DNA from: Strix aluco
Taxonomy: Eukaryota > Chordata > Aves > Strigiformes > Strigidae
Assembly: GCF_031877795.1 (NCBI RefSeq)
Contig: NC_133934.1
Span: forward strand, 108,750,610-108,814,609
Direction of reading: 5' to 3'
Length of the DNA: 64,000 nt
Within the stretch, counting starts at the first letter, position 1, and the number at the start of each line of letters is the position of its first letter. Positions 11,785-25,200 of the stretch are shown here, one piece after another. Below the pieces are notes generated by a model. That model was given only the letters and a program-made list of their open reading frames with translations. It searched no databases and was not told the origin of the DNA. The translations under genes were made by a program, and so were the position numbers.

Positions 11785-14700
11785 TTTCTTTAGCAAATTT
11801 CAATATCACTTCCCAGAAATATTTTAGATGTCAGCAACTGTTTCTACTGAGGGCAACTGGATATTGACATACTGAAGAAATATACTTTGCAATACGAGGT
11901 GTCTTAGGTTCTAGACTAAGCACTTACTTATATCTCCTAAATTAGTTGTAGTCTCTTCTTCCGTCTGGAATCAATAATATTTCAGGGTTATTACAGCAAA
12001 GTCTATCCTTTACTATTTTCCTCTACAAACTGATAGTAGAATGAATGGTAGCATTTAGAAAATCTAGACAAATGTAGTAAGACACATTTACTTTTGCCTG
12101 TGGGATAACCTTTAAAATTAGGCAGCATGTGTTCTGATATTAGTCAGTTTATCAAGTAGGTTTTATTTTAGTAAGCAAATAAGAGTGGCAGAATTTATAT
12201 GAAAAGAGATTATGTTACAAGAAACAACTGCCTTCAAAATTAATGTCATTCCCTAGGCATATCAACTACCAAAATTATTAACATTGCTAAGTGAAGAAAT
12301 GATGGTATGGCTTCTGACATACTACAGCACTGTAGATGCCAGATGAGAAAAGCAGTCTAAGAGCAAAACAACTCTGGTCTGAAGACAGATGAAAATAACA
12401 GACAACTCAGCAACAATTGCTGTACTTATTCAAGCAAAACACCTATTAAGGAGCCATGTCCCTAAATAATGATAGCAGAATTATCCTAAAAGAGATCTTT
12501 ATGCAGCTCTTGTATTTAAATGTAATACTTTAATGAAAACATGTTAACAATCAGGTTCCAAAAATATTTAGTTCCAAATAGCACCAAGTAGGTACCTAAT
12601 TAAAATTACTAGAAATTTTAAAAATATCATCACTGCGTATTTTCTTAACGCTCATGATATTGCAGATTTTGCCACTATCAAGGCAAGAGAAAACAAAATC
12701 TCATCCTTATAGCCTGAGAAATGGCAGATGTGCAACTTTAGCTTTAGCAACATGAGAGCTATTGTTGTTAGCACAAATGATAAACGTTGGATGCTGCTGT
12801 ATTTTAACCACAGCAATCTCATTTTTGTTGTCAACATTGTTGTCAACAGAGGCATTGGTTTACAGATTTCTGAAAGACTGAGGTTATCAGATCTGCTCTG
12901 CTGTACTTCTGTATACAGCACTAAAATGTTCTTCAGATCTAAAATCTAATTTAGTTCTTTACATAGAAAAACAAAACCGTTCATACAACAGCCTAGGCAT
13001 GCTTACAGCAAAGAGTTGAGATGAGTTGTGCTAGAGTAGAAAGTATGTTAACATGTGAAAAAAAAAATTATCCAAGATGGAATCTTATTTAGGGATCACT
13101 TTTATTAGATGTAAATACTAGCTCTAAAGCAGTTTTTAAATTAAGACACCAAGAATAAAAGTGGTTTGGAATTTTAATTTAAGCATGAGCAGATTTCCAT
13201 TCCTTCTAGTTTTTCTCTACATCTGCTTCTAAACTCTACAACTAGATCAAAAATACAGGATTTTGTGTGATGTCCTCCTGCACATCCATTTTTGACAAGG
13301 CTGCATCCCCAGATATTGGCGTGCAGCTCACATTAACTTCAGTATCAATTACTTCCGTGAGGTGACGACAGGGTTTAGAGAGTGATAAATATATTACTAA
13401 CACTTTGAACAAGAAGAGTTTAACAGAGCCATGGTAAAATTCGACTGTAACAAGCAGTGAGTGCCACATAAACTCATTAATAAATTTTTCTGCATGTTGT
13501 AGATATGAGAATGTATTCAGGTTTCATACTACTAATTTTTAGCCATAAAAACGGTATCAGTGTTACAAAAATACCTACTTGTTTACTTTCGGGGTAATAT
13601 TGGCACTTTCATTCATGAAAAATCCATTCAGTGCACAGAATATGCCTTGTAAGCCAGAGATGAACCGATATGCAGATTCCTTAGCTCAAAGGTGGATTTT
13701 TAAATAGTATTTTCTTTGTTCTAAGGAATTTTAATATATCTTCTTTATTTATTTTGGTGGGATAGCTAGTAAAAATGTGGCTGAGGTTTGAATATCCAAG
13801 AAGTACTTTCACCATCACTGAAAACTGGCTTCCATCAAAAATTAGAGAAGTAAATGTAAGAAAATTGCTTTGTTTTACACTGTAAAATTTATTTTTTTAT
13901 CCTGGTCTAAGTTTTATTTTTATATTAACGTTTCTTCTTAGGTTGACATAATTACATAATAAAAATAAATTATTTTGAATATTTAGTAAATACCATCTCA
14001 AAAGTCATTAAAAATAAGTACTCTTAAGTCTGCTGTAAAACATTAAGGAACTGAAGGGCAATATAATTTAAAGGTTATTCAAGTGACAATTATTTGATGC
14101 TGAAATAAAGGGCCGGTGCATTTCTGAAAACACAATATTGAATGACTATTTCAGGACAGCATTAAAAAAACATGGACACCTGATATTAGCTTGTTAAATG
14201 TGTACGCACTTAGTACATACATACAAAGTTGCCTGATTTACCAGATGCTGAACAGAACAAAGAAACAAACCACCATTTTCAGGTGTGATACCACATTTTT
14301 TGGTTATTGAAAACTACTGCTTTGGGCAAGAATTGAAGAACAGGTCATTAAAGAGTTAAAGTATTAAAAAAATCTGATTGCCAGAAGGGACAGCAATTTT
14401 TAAGATCTGAAATATACAAAATGTTTTATTAAAAAATTATCTGTTTTTCTACTTTAAAAACTGAAACTGGTCAGAGGAATATTATTTCAGGCCAATATGG
14501 AAAAAATATTATTTCTTTAACCACAAAGGGACAGTTTCACATAATGTCATGAACGGAACTTTAGCCCTCAGTAAAAACGAAATAAAATTCACTTTGTAAT
14601 ATGAACCTCTATCAAAGGTGGAAGACAGACAAATATTACATGCTATCTGGACTGCCATGCCAAGAGGGTAAATTTAAGAAAGAATTTCCTGGCTTTGGAG

Positions 14701-15570
14701 TCTGTAAGCCTACTCATTAAAAATTCCTCTCTTTTTTTGTGGTTTGACTTCTTCCCTTCTGTTCTTCCAGCCTTTTTAGAAAATTTTTAAAAAGGATATA
14801 AAACTCTGCTGAAACCTCAGTCACATGGCCAAAGGCAAATATACTAAGCACTGAGCATATTTAAAGACTTAAAGCCAAAATTATTCATCTAGTAGACATT
14901 TCTGTCCTGCATTGTACAAAAATGGATTCAATACTTGATGTAATAATGAGGGAGTTCAGACTGCTTATCCTTAGCTTTCTAACACTATAAAGCAGTAGGG
15001 ATGCTGTTTTAAGGAAACATACCAGATTTCTGATTTTTACAAATTCCTTAGGAAAAAGAGAGGATATTATTTTTCTGTGTATTACTTCTCAGCTGAGATT
15101 CTTAAAGCTCCATTCATTTACCAACAGGCACTTTATCTCAAAAATGGTTTTAACTTCAGTAAAGTGGGTTGGGCATATATTTATCCATCAGCAATCCATG
15201 CATCAGACCTCATTACAACATGAGGTGTTTTGGGAGCATGATTTACCGATTTGTAATATATTTTAAAATGACATTTCCATACTTTTAGCCATAATTTGTA
15301 GGTACCATAAAGTCTGCAAGCTGTTGACATTTTATTTTCCAATTTTTTAATGTTTCACCAGGCAAACTAGCTAAAATATTTTAAACACCATATTTCCAGC
15401 TGTGCTCTGATCTAATTAAAAAAATAAATTACAAATGTTGGATACACTTAAAGTAAGTTTAGTTTATAATAACTGTGGCTTGAGCTAAACATTGCTTCAT
15501 GACATCCACACTCTTTGTAGACCATGAAACAAACAGGTTTCTATTTGTCCTGCCTTCTCCAGAGTAGAAG
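11785..15570. other. Unassigned intergenic DNA downstream of CEP128
   Basis: AT-rich sequence with no recognised gene or repeat family. A hexamer TTTATT at 15331-15336 is AATAAA on the minus strand and could be a distal poly-A signal for CEP128. It is not unique enough to be sure. Confidence 0.45.
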
Positions 15571-15711
15571 TTAATTTGTTTTTGTCTTGGCCCTGTCACT
15601 GCTGTTGAGATCACGAGATGGATGTGCCTGTTTTGCTTTCTTGACCTTCTGAATGAGTAGATGTGCCAGAAGTCTGCAAAAAGCCAATGCCAGTACTACA
15701 ATGCATAACAT
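15571..15711 (-). CDS. Small ORF encoding a possible membrane micropeptide (hypothetical)
   Basis: An ATG at 15709-15711 opens a 46-codon frame ending TAA at 15571. The first 22 residues are almost all hydrophobic (MLCIVVLALAFCRLLAHLLI), followed by a basic stretch QKVKKAKQ and a polar tail ending AKTKTN. This is the pattern of a single membrane helix with a cytosolic basic flank. The frame is open for ten further codons upstream of the ATG. It lies 1.45 kb beyond the CEP128 stop codon on the same strand, possibly within its 3' UTR. It has no relative I recognise, and chance is a real alternative: AT-rich DNA often yields hydrophobic frames. Confidence 0.2.
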   Translation of the reverse strand: MLCIVVLALAFCRLLAHLLIQKVKKAKQAHPSRDLNSSDRAKTKTN

Positions 15712-17158
15712 TATACATATACAAAAGGTAAAGAAAACTTTTTAAACCAAATTAGAAATTTTTACAATTTTAAGTAATATAAGTGTATAGAAAATGAAAG
15801 AAAAATGAATTCAAAATTTTTCTCATTTCCTTGTCTGATTTTGATGTTCTCAGAAAGAAGTATTGTTTGAAACAGGATGAATACAAGGGCATTGTCAAGT
15901 AGGTCCAGAGAACCTACTGGGACTGCAGAACACTTCAGAAAATTTAAAAAATGAAGAAAAAAAGAAAAAAGAAAAGGTCCCATTTTCAGGTGGCACATAG
16001 TGACTTGCAAATTATGCCTGAGACACCTAGAGTGATAAAAAAGGACTGTTTCGGAGAAGTAGGCTTCCTAAATATGAAAGGAGCCTACAAAACAAAATGG
16101 TTTCAATGGTGTTCATGTTGCTACAGTACTCTGATAGATTTGGCAGGTTTTTTTAAGGCACGTTAGTAGTGATTCAACCAGAAGCACTAGAGAGGAGAAC
16201 AAAACAAGAACCAGAAACACTTGTATTTCTTTTGACAGCAGAAAATTCTGCTGTGATGTGCTGTTTGAGACCACAGTAACACAGAATTGTATCCAATTTG
16301 TTTAGAATACAGATACCTGAACAAATATACCTGTGCAATATTGTATTTCCATAACATTTTAAAATCAATATGACACATCTCTTCTAATAGAGAACAAAAC
16401 AGAATAAATAAATGATCATGAAACCCTGCTATTAAACTTTTCACAGCCACATAGCAGTGCCCTTCAACATGCTTAATAGAGATGGGTGAGATTCAGGTGC
16501 CATTAAGGGCCTTACCAGAGGTCATCTGATAAAACTTTCTGGCCAGAAGAATAATTCTGAACAGCTTATAACAGATATATACTGAACCTGAAATCATTAT
16601 ATGAATTTCCACTAATTTTGAGGAAATTTGGTTTTGTTTAATATTTATCACTTTTTTCTTAAAAGATTGTTGCAAACTGAAGAACCTAAAATCACAAATG
16701 TGCCTGCACAACACTGTATAATGACTCTCATAATAAATATTAATACAAAGGTAATTTCTGAATACTTTTTCATTATTAATAATGTTACTAAATGTTATAA
16801 AAACCCAAATGTTAGAACAATTCCTGTACACGGGTAAATATACTCATAGCAAAGATTAATGTCATTGGTTTTTCATTTCATAATATTTCAGGAATACCAT
16901 AAAATTAGTTTAGGAGGACTGCAGAAACCAATACAAGAGAACAGCATAATGCCAGAAAACCTTTGGTGTACAGATTACAGAAATTATCACAAGAGTTCAC
17001 TAGACTCACTCTTGGTGCTCTTTCATTTACGTGTTTGGCAATAGCTGAATCACTAAGGTTGCATCACTCCTATAGTAGATGGAATTACTACTGTTCAAAC
17101 CTGAAAAGGAGGGGAATGGAATTTACCACAGAGAAAACTGGTGTGTTTTTGTAAAATG
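15712..17158 (-). other. CEP128: Probable CEP128 3' UTR and flanking DNA
   Basis: This stretch follows the CEP128 stop codon. No further CEP128-like coding sequence is seen. An ATTAAA (minus strand) at 16637-16642, 517 bases past the stop, is the nearest plausible poly-A signal. The next canonical AATAAA is at 15331-15336. RNA 3'-end reads would decide which is used. Confidence 0.4.
16637..16642 (-). terminator. CEP128: Candidate poly-A signal (ATTAAA) for CEP128
   Basis: The hexamer ATTAAA on the minus strand is the most common variant of AATAAA and lies 517 bases downstream of the CEP128 stop. Such hexamers are frequent in AT-rich DNA, so position is the only support. Confidence 0.25.
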
Positions 17159-17253
17159 TTACTGCTTCCCACTTTCTGCTTGCAGCTTCATTTCACTAAT
17201 GGAATCTTCCTTGGTGGCACTTGTATCAAAAGGAACCATTCTTTTCGTAAGTG
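17159..17253 (-). CDS. CEP128: CEP128 terminal coding exon with stop codon
   Basis: After the acceptor ATTTCTAG the exon completes a split codon and reads (S)LTKRMVPFDTSATKED, then SISEMKLQAESGKQ and TAA at 17159-17161. Human CEP128, as I recall it, has SFTKRTVAPDSASNKED at the same place, so nine or ten positions are identical in a 17-residue block, and it ends 17 residues later. The bird tail after KED is 14 residues and diverged. The two-base start matches the phase-1 end of the exon at 22118-22226. No stop interrupts the frame before the natural end. The protein acts at the subdistal appendages of the mother centriole, and this exon is its extreme, poorly conserved C-terminus. Confidence 0.88.
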
Positions 17254-20200
17254 CTAGAAATAAGTCAGACAAAAAAAGTAATTAAACACCTTCAGAGAAA
17301 CACATACATTTTGCTGACTGACCATCAATGTTTATGAACAATGTTTATCAATGAAACATAGTTTACACAGGAAGCAATATGATATTAACAAATATTCAAT
17401 ATTCATAACGCTATGAATTGAAAAACTGACTTATTTTTCTAAAGAAACAAATTTTAATACTATATAATACAGGCATAGTCAAGACCTTTCTTATACAGAA
17501 GAAATGCAAACTGCATTTTAAAAAATTTGATAATTCCACTAACATTTATTTTCCATTTTTTTCCATAGTTTCCCAGTATTTTTGTTTAAGTAAGACAAAA
17601 CAAACCACTCAGAAAATTCCCCAAGGAATATCTTTACCAATAGCATGGACTAAAGTCAACAAGTGACACTGAACAGGTGTTCATAGGATGCCATACTGTG
17701 TATATATCTTCACAGCAGGGTGCATACATAACACTAATTTCTAAATGCATTATATTGCATCAAAATCTAGACAATATGAATTGACAGAACATCTTATGAC
17801 AAAGTGCTGGAGGAAAAAAATCTAAATATCCAAACATCTAGCAATTAATCAACAAAAGGCAGAAATTAAGGGGAAGAAAGTGGATATCGGCTTATACAAC
17901 ACACCCTTCTTCTAATGGTCTTCCTTATATCTTATGTGTGTAAGAAAAGTGGTCCTTCCTGATTGTTTGTAATAAATACCCGGAGTGCAATTTTTTAATA
18001 GTCTACTAAAATTGTGGCAGTATACAATCAAAAGTTATTTAATAGGAAGCAAGTCTTCACAGTCTGATTAGGAGAAGTGAGATGTTTTCACTTTCAGAAG
18101 GAGAATGAAATCACTGCGTTTGGGACATTAGTAAAGCAGTGAGTTATCATTTTTTCAGCATAAAGTTTGGTCCAAAACTATGCCATTGTATGCTATTTCA
18201 GTAGTACCTCCTGTGGTCAGTATTCAAAGTAAAGTGAAAAATCATAAAGAAAATTCATTGCTAAACTAAATCAATTTGCATTTTTCAAAGTGATGATGTC
18301 AAGTTTCCAATCATTCCATGGTCCTATCCCTGAGCAGCCTTAGAAGGTTTTGTTCTAGAATGGTGTCCCACAGCATCATGATGTTACAATATCTTTTTAC
18401 TTTTAATTATTTATAAATGTCAATACAAACAGTCTTAGAACTTATGAAAAACTATACATAGAGGGATAAAGACAGACATCAGCATACATTGCAGGAGTTA
18501 ATTGTTATGACAATAAAATCAACATTCAGGACAACTTATTTTTATTTAACTGTTATATCATTCCTACTGTATACCATGTTGACACAAGAGTGTTGTGTAT
18601 CACCAGAGACAAACGGCCGGGGAAGACTGTGATCCTAGCTACAGAAGTTGCAAAAAATGGTGGCTATTTTCTTCTCCATAAAGTCACAGCTTATGAAGCC
18701 CTGGAACATAAATTCCCAACAACAATAGAAAGCCTGAAAGCCATATGGCTTCTGGGACCCCATCCACGTTAAAACCTTGAAGTGATGAACTGTACAAAGA
18801 GAAAGGCAAGACCCAATTCACAAAGCTAATGCAAAGCATGTGTAACTCTAGGGACCTTTGTAATACAGAATTAAAGAAAAATACAGTCACCATGAAAAAC
18901 AATTTCTGAGGATTATTCTTTAGATAACAACCAGTAGTGACTTTTTAGACCAACTGTTTTGGTCTGATAATAATACAGACTGGAAACCATGTCTAATGAA
19001 TGCTTTCTCATATATATTTTCTCACTTAAACTTCTTCTAAGAAAATGGGTACCAAAATAAAAGCTAATTCCTACAGCATCTTTAAAATAGTTTGCTATGG
19101 AAAAGCTAATTGTAGAAATTATATCAGAAGCATGAAGACCAGACATAAAAGAATAATGTTAATATTAATTACCTTTCCTTTTAACTGACCGCTGCAATTG
19201 GCAACTTTTTACTAAATATATATATATTGAAGCAGACTGTTGTTCCCGTATTTATTTTTTTCATAATTTTTTCTCCTCTTTCTTCAACTAATTTTAAACT
19301 TGAATCCCAGGATCCCCCTTGCAGATAAATTAAATTATTTGATAAAATTTGTGATATAACAACATGTCTGCTCTCCACCCTGGTGCTCTCTACAAGTCTA
19401 AGACCCCCATATTGGGAAGAGACCTTCTAGTACTACTTATTGACTCTATAATCTATAAAGTTTTGGGAATTTAAGAGTGATGGAATGGGGAAACATTAAA
19501 TCACAAAGGCTTGCAAATTGCTCAAAAGGTAAATGAAAAAGAAAGTCCATTCTTCTGTTTTTGAAGAAGTAATGAGATAAATTAATCACACAAAATAGGT
19601 GATGACATTTATAGGTAGATTTATTAAAAGCTACAGGAGATTTGGGAGCAAAAGACCTCAAATCATACCTTGCTGTCAAAGTCTCAAATTATAACTAATT
19701 GATATCACTACTGAAATTAAAAGTTCATGGCATTTATGTGACTAACATGACTGAAGTCGCTGATCTGCCACTCACTGGCAATTACAAGAAAAACTCCTTA
19801 CTGTTAATACCGCTGCAGAATTTTTACTGTCCTTGAGAACTATAGCAACAACTTCAAAATACACATTTGACTGGTGGAGATTAAGTTCAACATAAGAGTA
19901 AAACATTCAGTCACTAACCAAGGTCTATGGAGTAATTCACACGCCTTAGTGCCATAAGCTACCACAGACATCTGCAAAGGGCAGCGAAAGATGTGATAGG
20001 ACCGATGGGAGACCTGTGCCTTCCTGGAATGACAGCTAGAAGCATATTCTAGGCCATCTAAAATGACATCAGGCATCTTCAACAGGCACCTGACTTGCTC
20101 TCGTACTTGCTTACTAAGCATAAAGAACATATAATAGCACTAACTCTTAGGGGAAAAGAAACAGCAAAGTGAGACATTAAGAACACCACCTTCATTCTAT

Positions 20201-22117
20201 CAGAGTCAAATCAAAGCAAGGATTGGAAAAATATTCTTTGCCTACTTCTCTGTTTTAGCCTCAGAAAATTTAACTAACGGATTTTCATAGAATACAAGTA
20301 AGAAACTAAAACTCTAAAGACTTTTGTATCCAGTTCCTTTCCCTTAAAAACAAATAGGAAAAAGTGAAAAAAATTCACTGTTTTCTTATTTTTTTGCCTT
20401 TTTAAAAAAAATATTTTTAAAAATAGCTCTTTACCATCTGGGCAAAAGAACAAAACTAAAAAAACCCTCAGAACCATTCTGGGATTTGGAAAATATGAAG
20501 ATCAGCTTAATTTATGATGTGGAAAATACCTTTCTAAAAGTTTTAAGCAAGAAAAACAAAAGAAGCCCGTCAGCCATGCCTGAACATGATTTCAAAAGGA
20601 GCCTTCCTCAAATGCTGAAAACTTTGCAGATATTTCATAATTATCAACAGTGAATCAACATCTTTCATTCATCACTTATTTTTTTTACCTCCAGAAAGCT
20701 TAGTGCTGGTAAAAACCGGTTGAATCAGAGAATAAATACCCAGAACTAGTTCATCAGATTGGTATTCAGATTACATGGATCCTATTTCTCTGACAACTGC
20801 CTAAAATTGATTAAAAAGTACTAAAGTAACAAAGTCCTAGCAAGTTCCATTCAGGCTAAGCAATATAAATATATTGTAATATTTTAGGAACATTTATGCT
20901 GCATCTTTAAATTTCAGCAAGTTTTTGCAGTGGAATCACAGAGTTGTTGAGGTTGGAAGGGACCACTGGAGGTCATGTAGTCCAACATGCCTCCAAGGTA
21001 TAGGTTATTTCTTTTCTATACCCCAACAGGCTGAGCCGTACTTTGACTTGAAAGACACTGACAGGGATGAGGTTAGGGAAAATGGAAAAAGAACTCTGAG
21101 TCAGGGGAAACTGTTCCTGAAATACAGATGAGATGGGGGCATTTGCTCTTATGCTTTATTCCCACTATTGTTATTCAGTATGCTCTGCAAAAAGATGTTA
21201 ATCACAACCCACAGATTCTGAAAGAAAAAGAAACCAATTATCTTTAACCTCATCAGATCAGCTCAGGACTTACTGGTGAGCAGTAATGTACTGCAGCACT
21301 CATTCTAAGATGCAAAGGTTTGAAAGTGCAATGAAGCCTGAAATAGGACTTTCCATTACACAGAATGCAACTTACTGAATATGTTCCTAGTACACAAACG
21401 GGCTATTGAAAAGAAATGGAAGGTGATATTCTTCTGAAGAAAAGTATTCTGATACCCACGTGCTGATATGCTAAAAAAAAACCCTTAAAAAACTTCATTA
21501 GTTTTGACACTCATGCAAAGGTGTGACTGTACCAGATAAAGATCTAATATGTCCTATCCTTTACTGAGCAGTTCCTAGCTGTATCAGAAATCCTGTGACT
21601 TTGCATGACCACAAGTTATATATGCACTAAGGGATAGAAAGAATAATTAAAAACAACTATTGAAGTAAAAGCAGAATTAGTGAATTCAACTTCCACTGTT
21701 GAACTGCTACACAAGCATGAGACTAATTGGTACAAATGAAAGATCTGGGAAAGAATCCTTGACTGAGGACGTCTCTCTGGTCCCTGGAAAGATACACAGC
21801 TTTTACACAGCTCAGATTCTTCATGCAGAGACTCAGAATCCAAGTGCAGCACTTTCTTTTTGGCGTAAGTTTGGATGACAAACAGAATATATTTTATGTC
21901 CCAGTTAAAAAAACCCAAACAACTATCAGTGGGATGTAATGAAGTACTTCCTAGACAAAGGCATCCATCCAGTATCTAAAACTAAAACACAGGAGGACTC
22001 TTAAGATGGTTCTAGCATTGTTTTTGTCAAAAAGTAGTGTCTTGCTCTCCCAAGTAAAACAGCTTTGAAAGAGGAAAATACATTACTTGTAGATTTTTTC
22101 TGTGAAACAATACTTAC
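17254..22117 (-). other. CEP128: CEP128 last intron (4.9 kb)
   Basis: The intron begins with GTAAGT at 22117 and ends with CTAG at 17254. It contains a short CR1 tail (20933-20996). At 21784 a strong-looking acceptor (TATCTTTCCAG) starts a 24-codon frame to a stop, but it shows no CEP128 similarity. A 60-codon plus-strand frame at 18590-18772 has no recognisable relative. Confidence 0.7.
20933..20996 (-). mobile_element. CR1 3' tail in the last CEP128 intron
   Basis: AATCACAGAGTTGTTGAGG, then TTGGAAGGGACC and GTAGTCCAAC is the reverse complement of a CR1 3' end. Only about 64 bases are recognisable. Confidence 0.82.
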
Positions 22118-22226
22118 AACCTGAATCTGAGAGCAGTGAGCTGGACAGAAAGCTGTTCTGAGTTCGCCAACTAGAAGAGGGAACAGTCAATTCTATATCA
22201 GAAATTTCAGTATCCATTTTCACATC
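22118..22226 (-). CDS. CEP128: CEP128 penultimate exon
   Basis: A 109-nt exon that starts in phase 0 after CTGCCATAG and ends in phase 1. It encodes DVKMDTEISDIELTVP, then SSSWRTQNSFLSSSLLSDSG. Human CEP128 has SSSWQDHSRFLSSPRFS here, with the same 16-residue spacing back to the preceding FK, so the alignment needs no gap. Two donors are possible, three bases apart: CAG|GTTGTA, and GTT|GTAAGT, which has the ideal intron side. I chose the latter. Both leave the same phase. The region is serine-rich and predicted disordered rather than coiled-coil. Confidence 0.9.
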
Positions 22227-25200
22227 CTATGGCAGACAAATAAAAATAATGTGTATCTGTTAATATCAAGCAGCTGTAAACTTTAACACAAAACATACAG
22301 TAGCACACATACAGGTATATGCTGTCATTTCACACATGCTGAAAAATACTGATTTGAGTTCTCAGAATTCTCACTGTTGCAGTTAGATTCAAATTAATTT
22401 ACTTATGAATTTCATGCCCATTTCATCATTACAAAATCTCTGCAAAATCTGCTTTTCCTTCAGAAAAGCACTGGGAGATTTGCAAGTTTCTGTCACTACA
22501 ATAAGTTGTAAAAATGCTCCCTTTCTTGTTTCCATCACATCCATAGTTCAGGATAAAGCATAGTGGCAGGGCAGATATCAGTGAATGATGAATTCCTCAT
22601 CAATGAATGGTCCACATTAATTCACTGAATCTCCACAAGTAAGTAGTAATAAAAAAAATCCACTTTCCCTGCCACTGAGGAAACTCAAACTTCATTGATT
22701 CACATATCAAAATACCTGAAGTTGCTTTTCCATTTTTTTTGTTAAACCATTAAATAAAGTCTGAAGTACAATGTTACTATTTATGGCTAGACCTATACAG
22801 TGTAGCTTTTGGGTGAGTAAAGTCATTTGGTCTATAAGTTAAAAAAGGATAATAATTTTAAAAAGGCTTGATGAAAAGGGCCATTTAAAAATCTCGATAA
22901 ATTTTTATTAGCACTGCAGCAAGTAGTCCCCAGTTGCAATACCTTCTAAAATAAGATTAAAAGCTTGGCTTGGTATCCAAATTACTCAGTTTCTTGAAAT
23001 GATAAGACATAATAATGCACAAATGCATCAGTTCATAAAACACTAAATTTTGCTCCTGAATTCTTATCATAAACATCCCCAGTGAATTTTGTTAAAACAT
23101 TGTGCAATTTATCATTCATGCTGATACTAAGATTTGGAAACTAAACAGAAAACAAAAATTCAACATTCATTTTGAGATACAATGAGCTTTTGTCCCATCA
23201 ATGAAGAGGGATTTACTTCTATTAAGACTAATGGGAATTATACATATCAATCCCTTTATGTGATGATGAGAGACTTAATATAGAAAGTGTACATAGCACA
23301 ATAACAACTTCTAAAGAATAAAAAAAGTTTTAGCCTTTTCAGTCTGCTTTCAGAAATGCGCCCTTAGAACAGAGCTTTTAAACAAGCAAGGTGCTTCTAC
23401 AAGCATCTGCAATACAAAATTATTTTCACTTTACAGGAATTTTAACTTTTCTCATGTGCATCATTTACAATCACATCTGTATGCTGTGTTTGATTAGATG
23501 GTCCGTTGTTTGTGGCAGGGAAACTGTCCTAAAATATTTGTATCTATCCGTCATAATATTTATCATTAATTTTCCTCTAGCTTTCTCTCTTGGTTTTGCT
23601 TTGGTTGGTATTTATCTGTTATTTATTTTACTTTTATACATTATATTTACCTTCTTTTCCCCATTTTTTTCTTTATCTACTATGCCTCACCCCTTTCTTA
23701 GTTGAAAAATTGCAACTGTTGTACTTGATGGTATTCTGCCAGCCTCTGGCCTCCTTCATTACCGGAAATCTTACATTTTAGCACATACAAATAGCAAGTA
23801 TGATTTTCCAGGACTTCTAAGCAACAGGTATTTTACAGTCATCTTGCAAGACTACAGAGGAGTAGGAAGATTCAGTGGGGACAAATGAAATCATAAGAAA
23901 GGAAGAAAATTAACTGTTTCTAGGGGAACATTCAACTGTTATTTCAGTTTTGCTCCTTAAAATGAAAAGAGGCTAGGACACAGGATTAGATAATGCCTGT
24001 CTGAGATTAATGTTGGCAAGCAAACTGAAAAAAAGTCTATTACAAGAAAGGCTAGAAAGAAGAGCATAACAGAGGAGAAAAAATTACTTTTGGAATTAGT
24101 CTATCTAAAATGATCTTTGTAAAAAATTTACCAGAACTCCCTTTTTTAAAACATGCATTTGCTTATCACCTACCAAATATCTGTCTACTTTGTATAGAAG
24201 AAGCACTATGTTGTGTACAGAGCAAGAATCAAAACTATCATAAAGAATGGACTTTGATGTCCTCAAGCCTACGCTCTTCCAGCCATCAATTTAGAGATTC
24301 CCAACTGACAAATAGTAAAATAAAAAAAAATTAAACAACAATGCATTTGAGTTAGTTCCAAGGGAGGGTAAGAAAGGCAAGCATTAGAAAAGGTTTTTTT
24401 AGACTAAGCTAGCCTGATCACTGAAATCAGATTAGCACCCGTCTGTTACTTGTTTTCGAACATTCTGTTCTATTTGTAACAGCTGTGACAGAAAAAAGTA
24501 CTGTATGTCATGCAAAAACCCAATTAGGCCTGACTAAATGGAAGCCATTAAATGCTCTCTGTTGTCTAAAGAAAGAGGAAATATTGTTTTGGAATCAGCT
24601 TTATACTGGATTCTGAATATAGAGTTCAAATCATGCGAGCTCTGTAAGTTCAGTCAGCTTAGTGCAATATTATATTCTACTGTCAGCTGATTGCATTCCA
24701 CTTAGCTTTTCAATGTTTTCCAAATTTCTATGGCTACTGAATTAGTAACTCTTGTATGAAGGCCAGAGAAATTCAGAAAACTGAAGATTATCGTTAGCAA
24801 CAGACTGAAAGTGAACCTGCCCTGTTTCTTCCTTTCAATTCTTTCTTACAGAAGAGCAAGATAGCTTTTTTAAGTAGTTTAATGCTGCCTACTTACAACA
24901 GCAACTTACTAAGCTAAAATACTCTATTTATTTTACTTTTTCCACTTTTTAAAAGACCTACTGGTAAGCATGTCCTCATTTTACAGGAGGAATACCTCTG
25001 TGGAGGAGGTGGGGAACACAAACAGCTTAAAGTATTTTGATACATGGTATACGATCCTAGATTTTGAGCTCAACTGCTTAGAGACACTGGTAAGATTCAG
25101 TGCCAAAGAATCTTGATTTGATTGTGATAAGTAGCAGAATTTTTCAGTTCTGATCATTTATTTCACTTACTTCAACCACATCCATAAGAAATTGTAGTTC

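Noticed and set aside
15571-15685. Strong acceptor TTTTTGCAG at about 15686 followed by a frame reading TSGTSTHSEGQESK
   Set aside because: Briefly taken as the CEP128 terminal exon, but the phase does not match the preceding exon, and 17159-17253 already provides the conserved end and a stop.
18590-18772. 60-codon plus-strand frame with a protein-like composition
   Set aside because: No relative recognised and no splice or promoter context. It sits inside a CEP128 intron on the opposite strand.
21707-21783. Possible CEP128 terminal exon: strong acceptor TATCTTTCCAG, correct phase, 24 codons to a stop
   Set aside because: The exon at 17159-17253 fits the human C-terminus (TKR, KED) in the same phase, while this one has no similarity. 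A frame of 24 codons is easily open by chance.
23391-23705. 104-codon plus-strand frame rich in F, L and I
   Set aside because: It lies in a T-rich intron, where hydrophobic codons are expected. It shows no domain, no splice context and no charged flanks typical of a real membrane protein.
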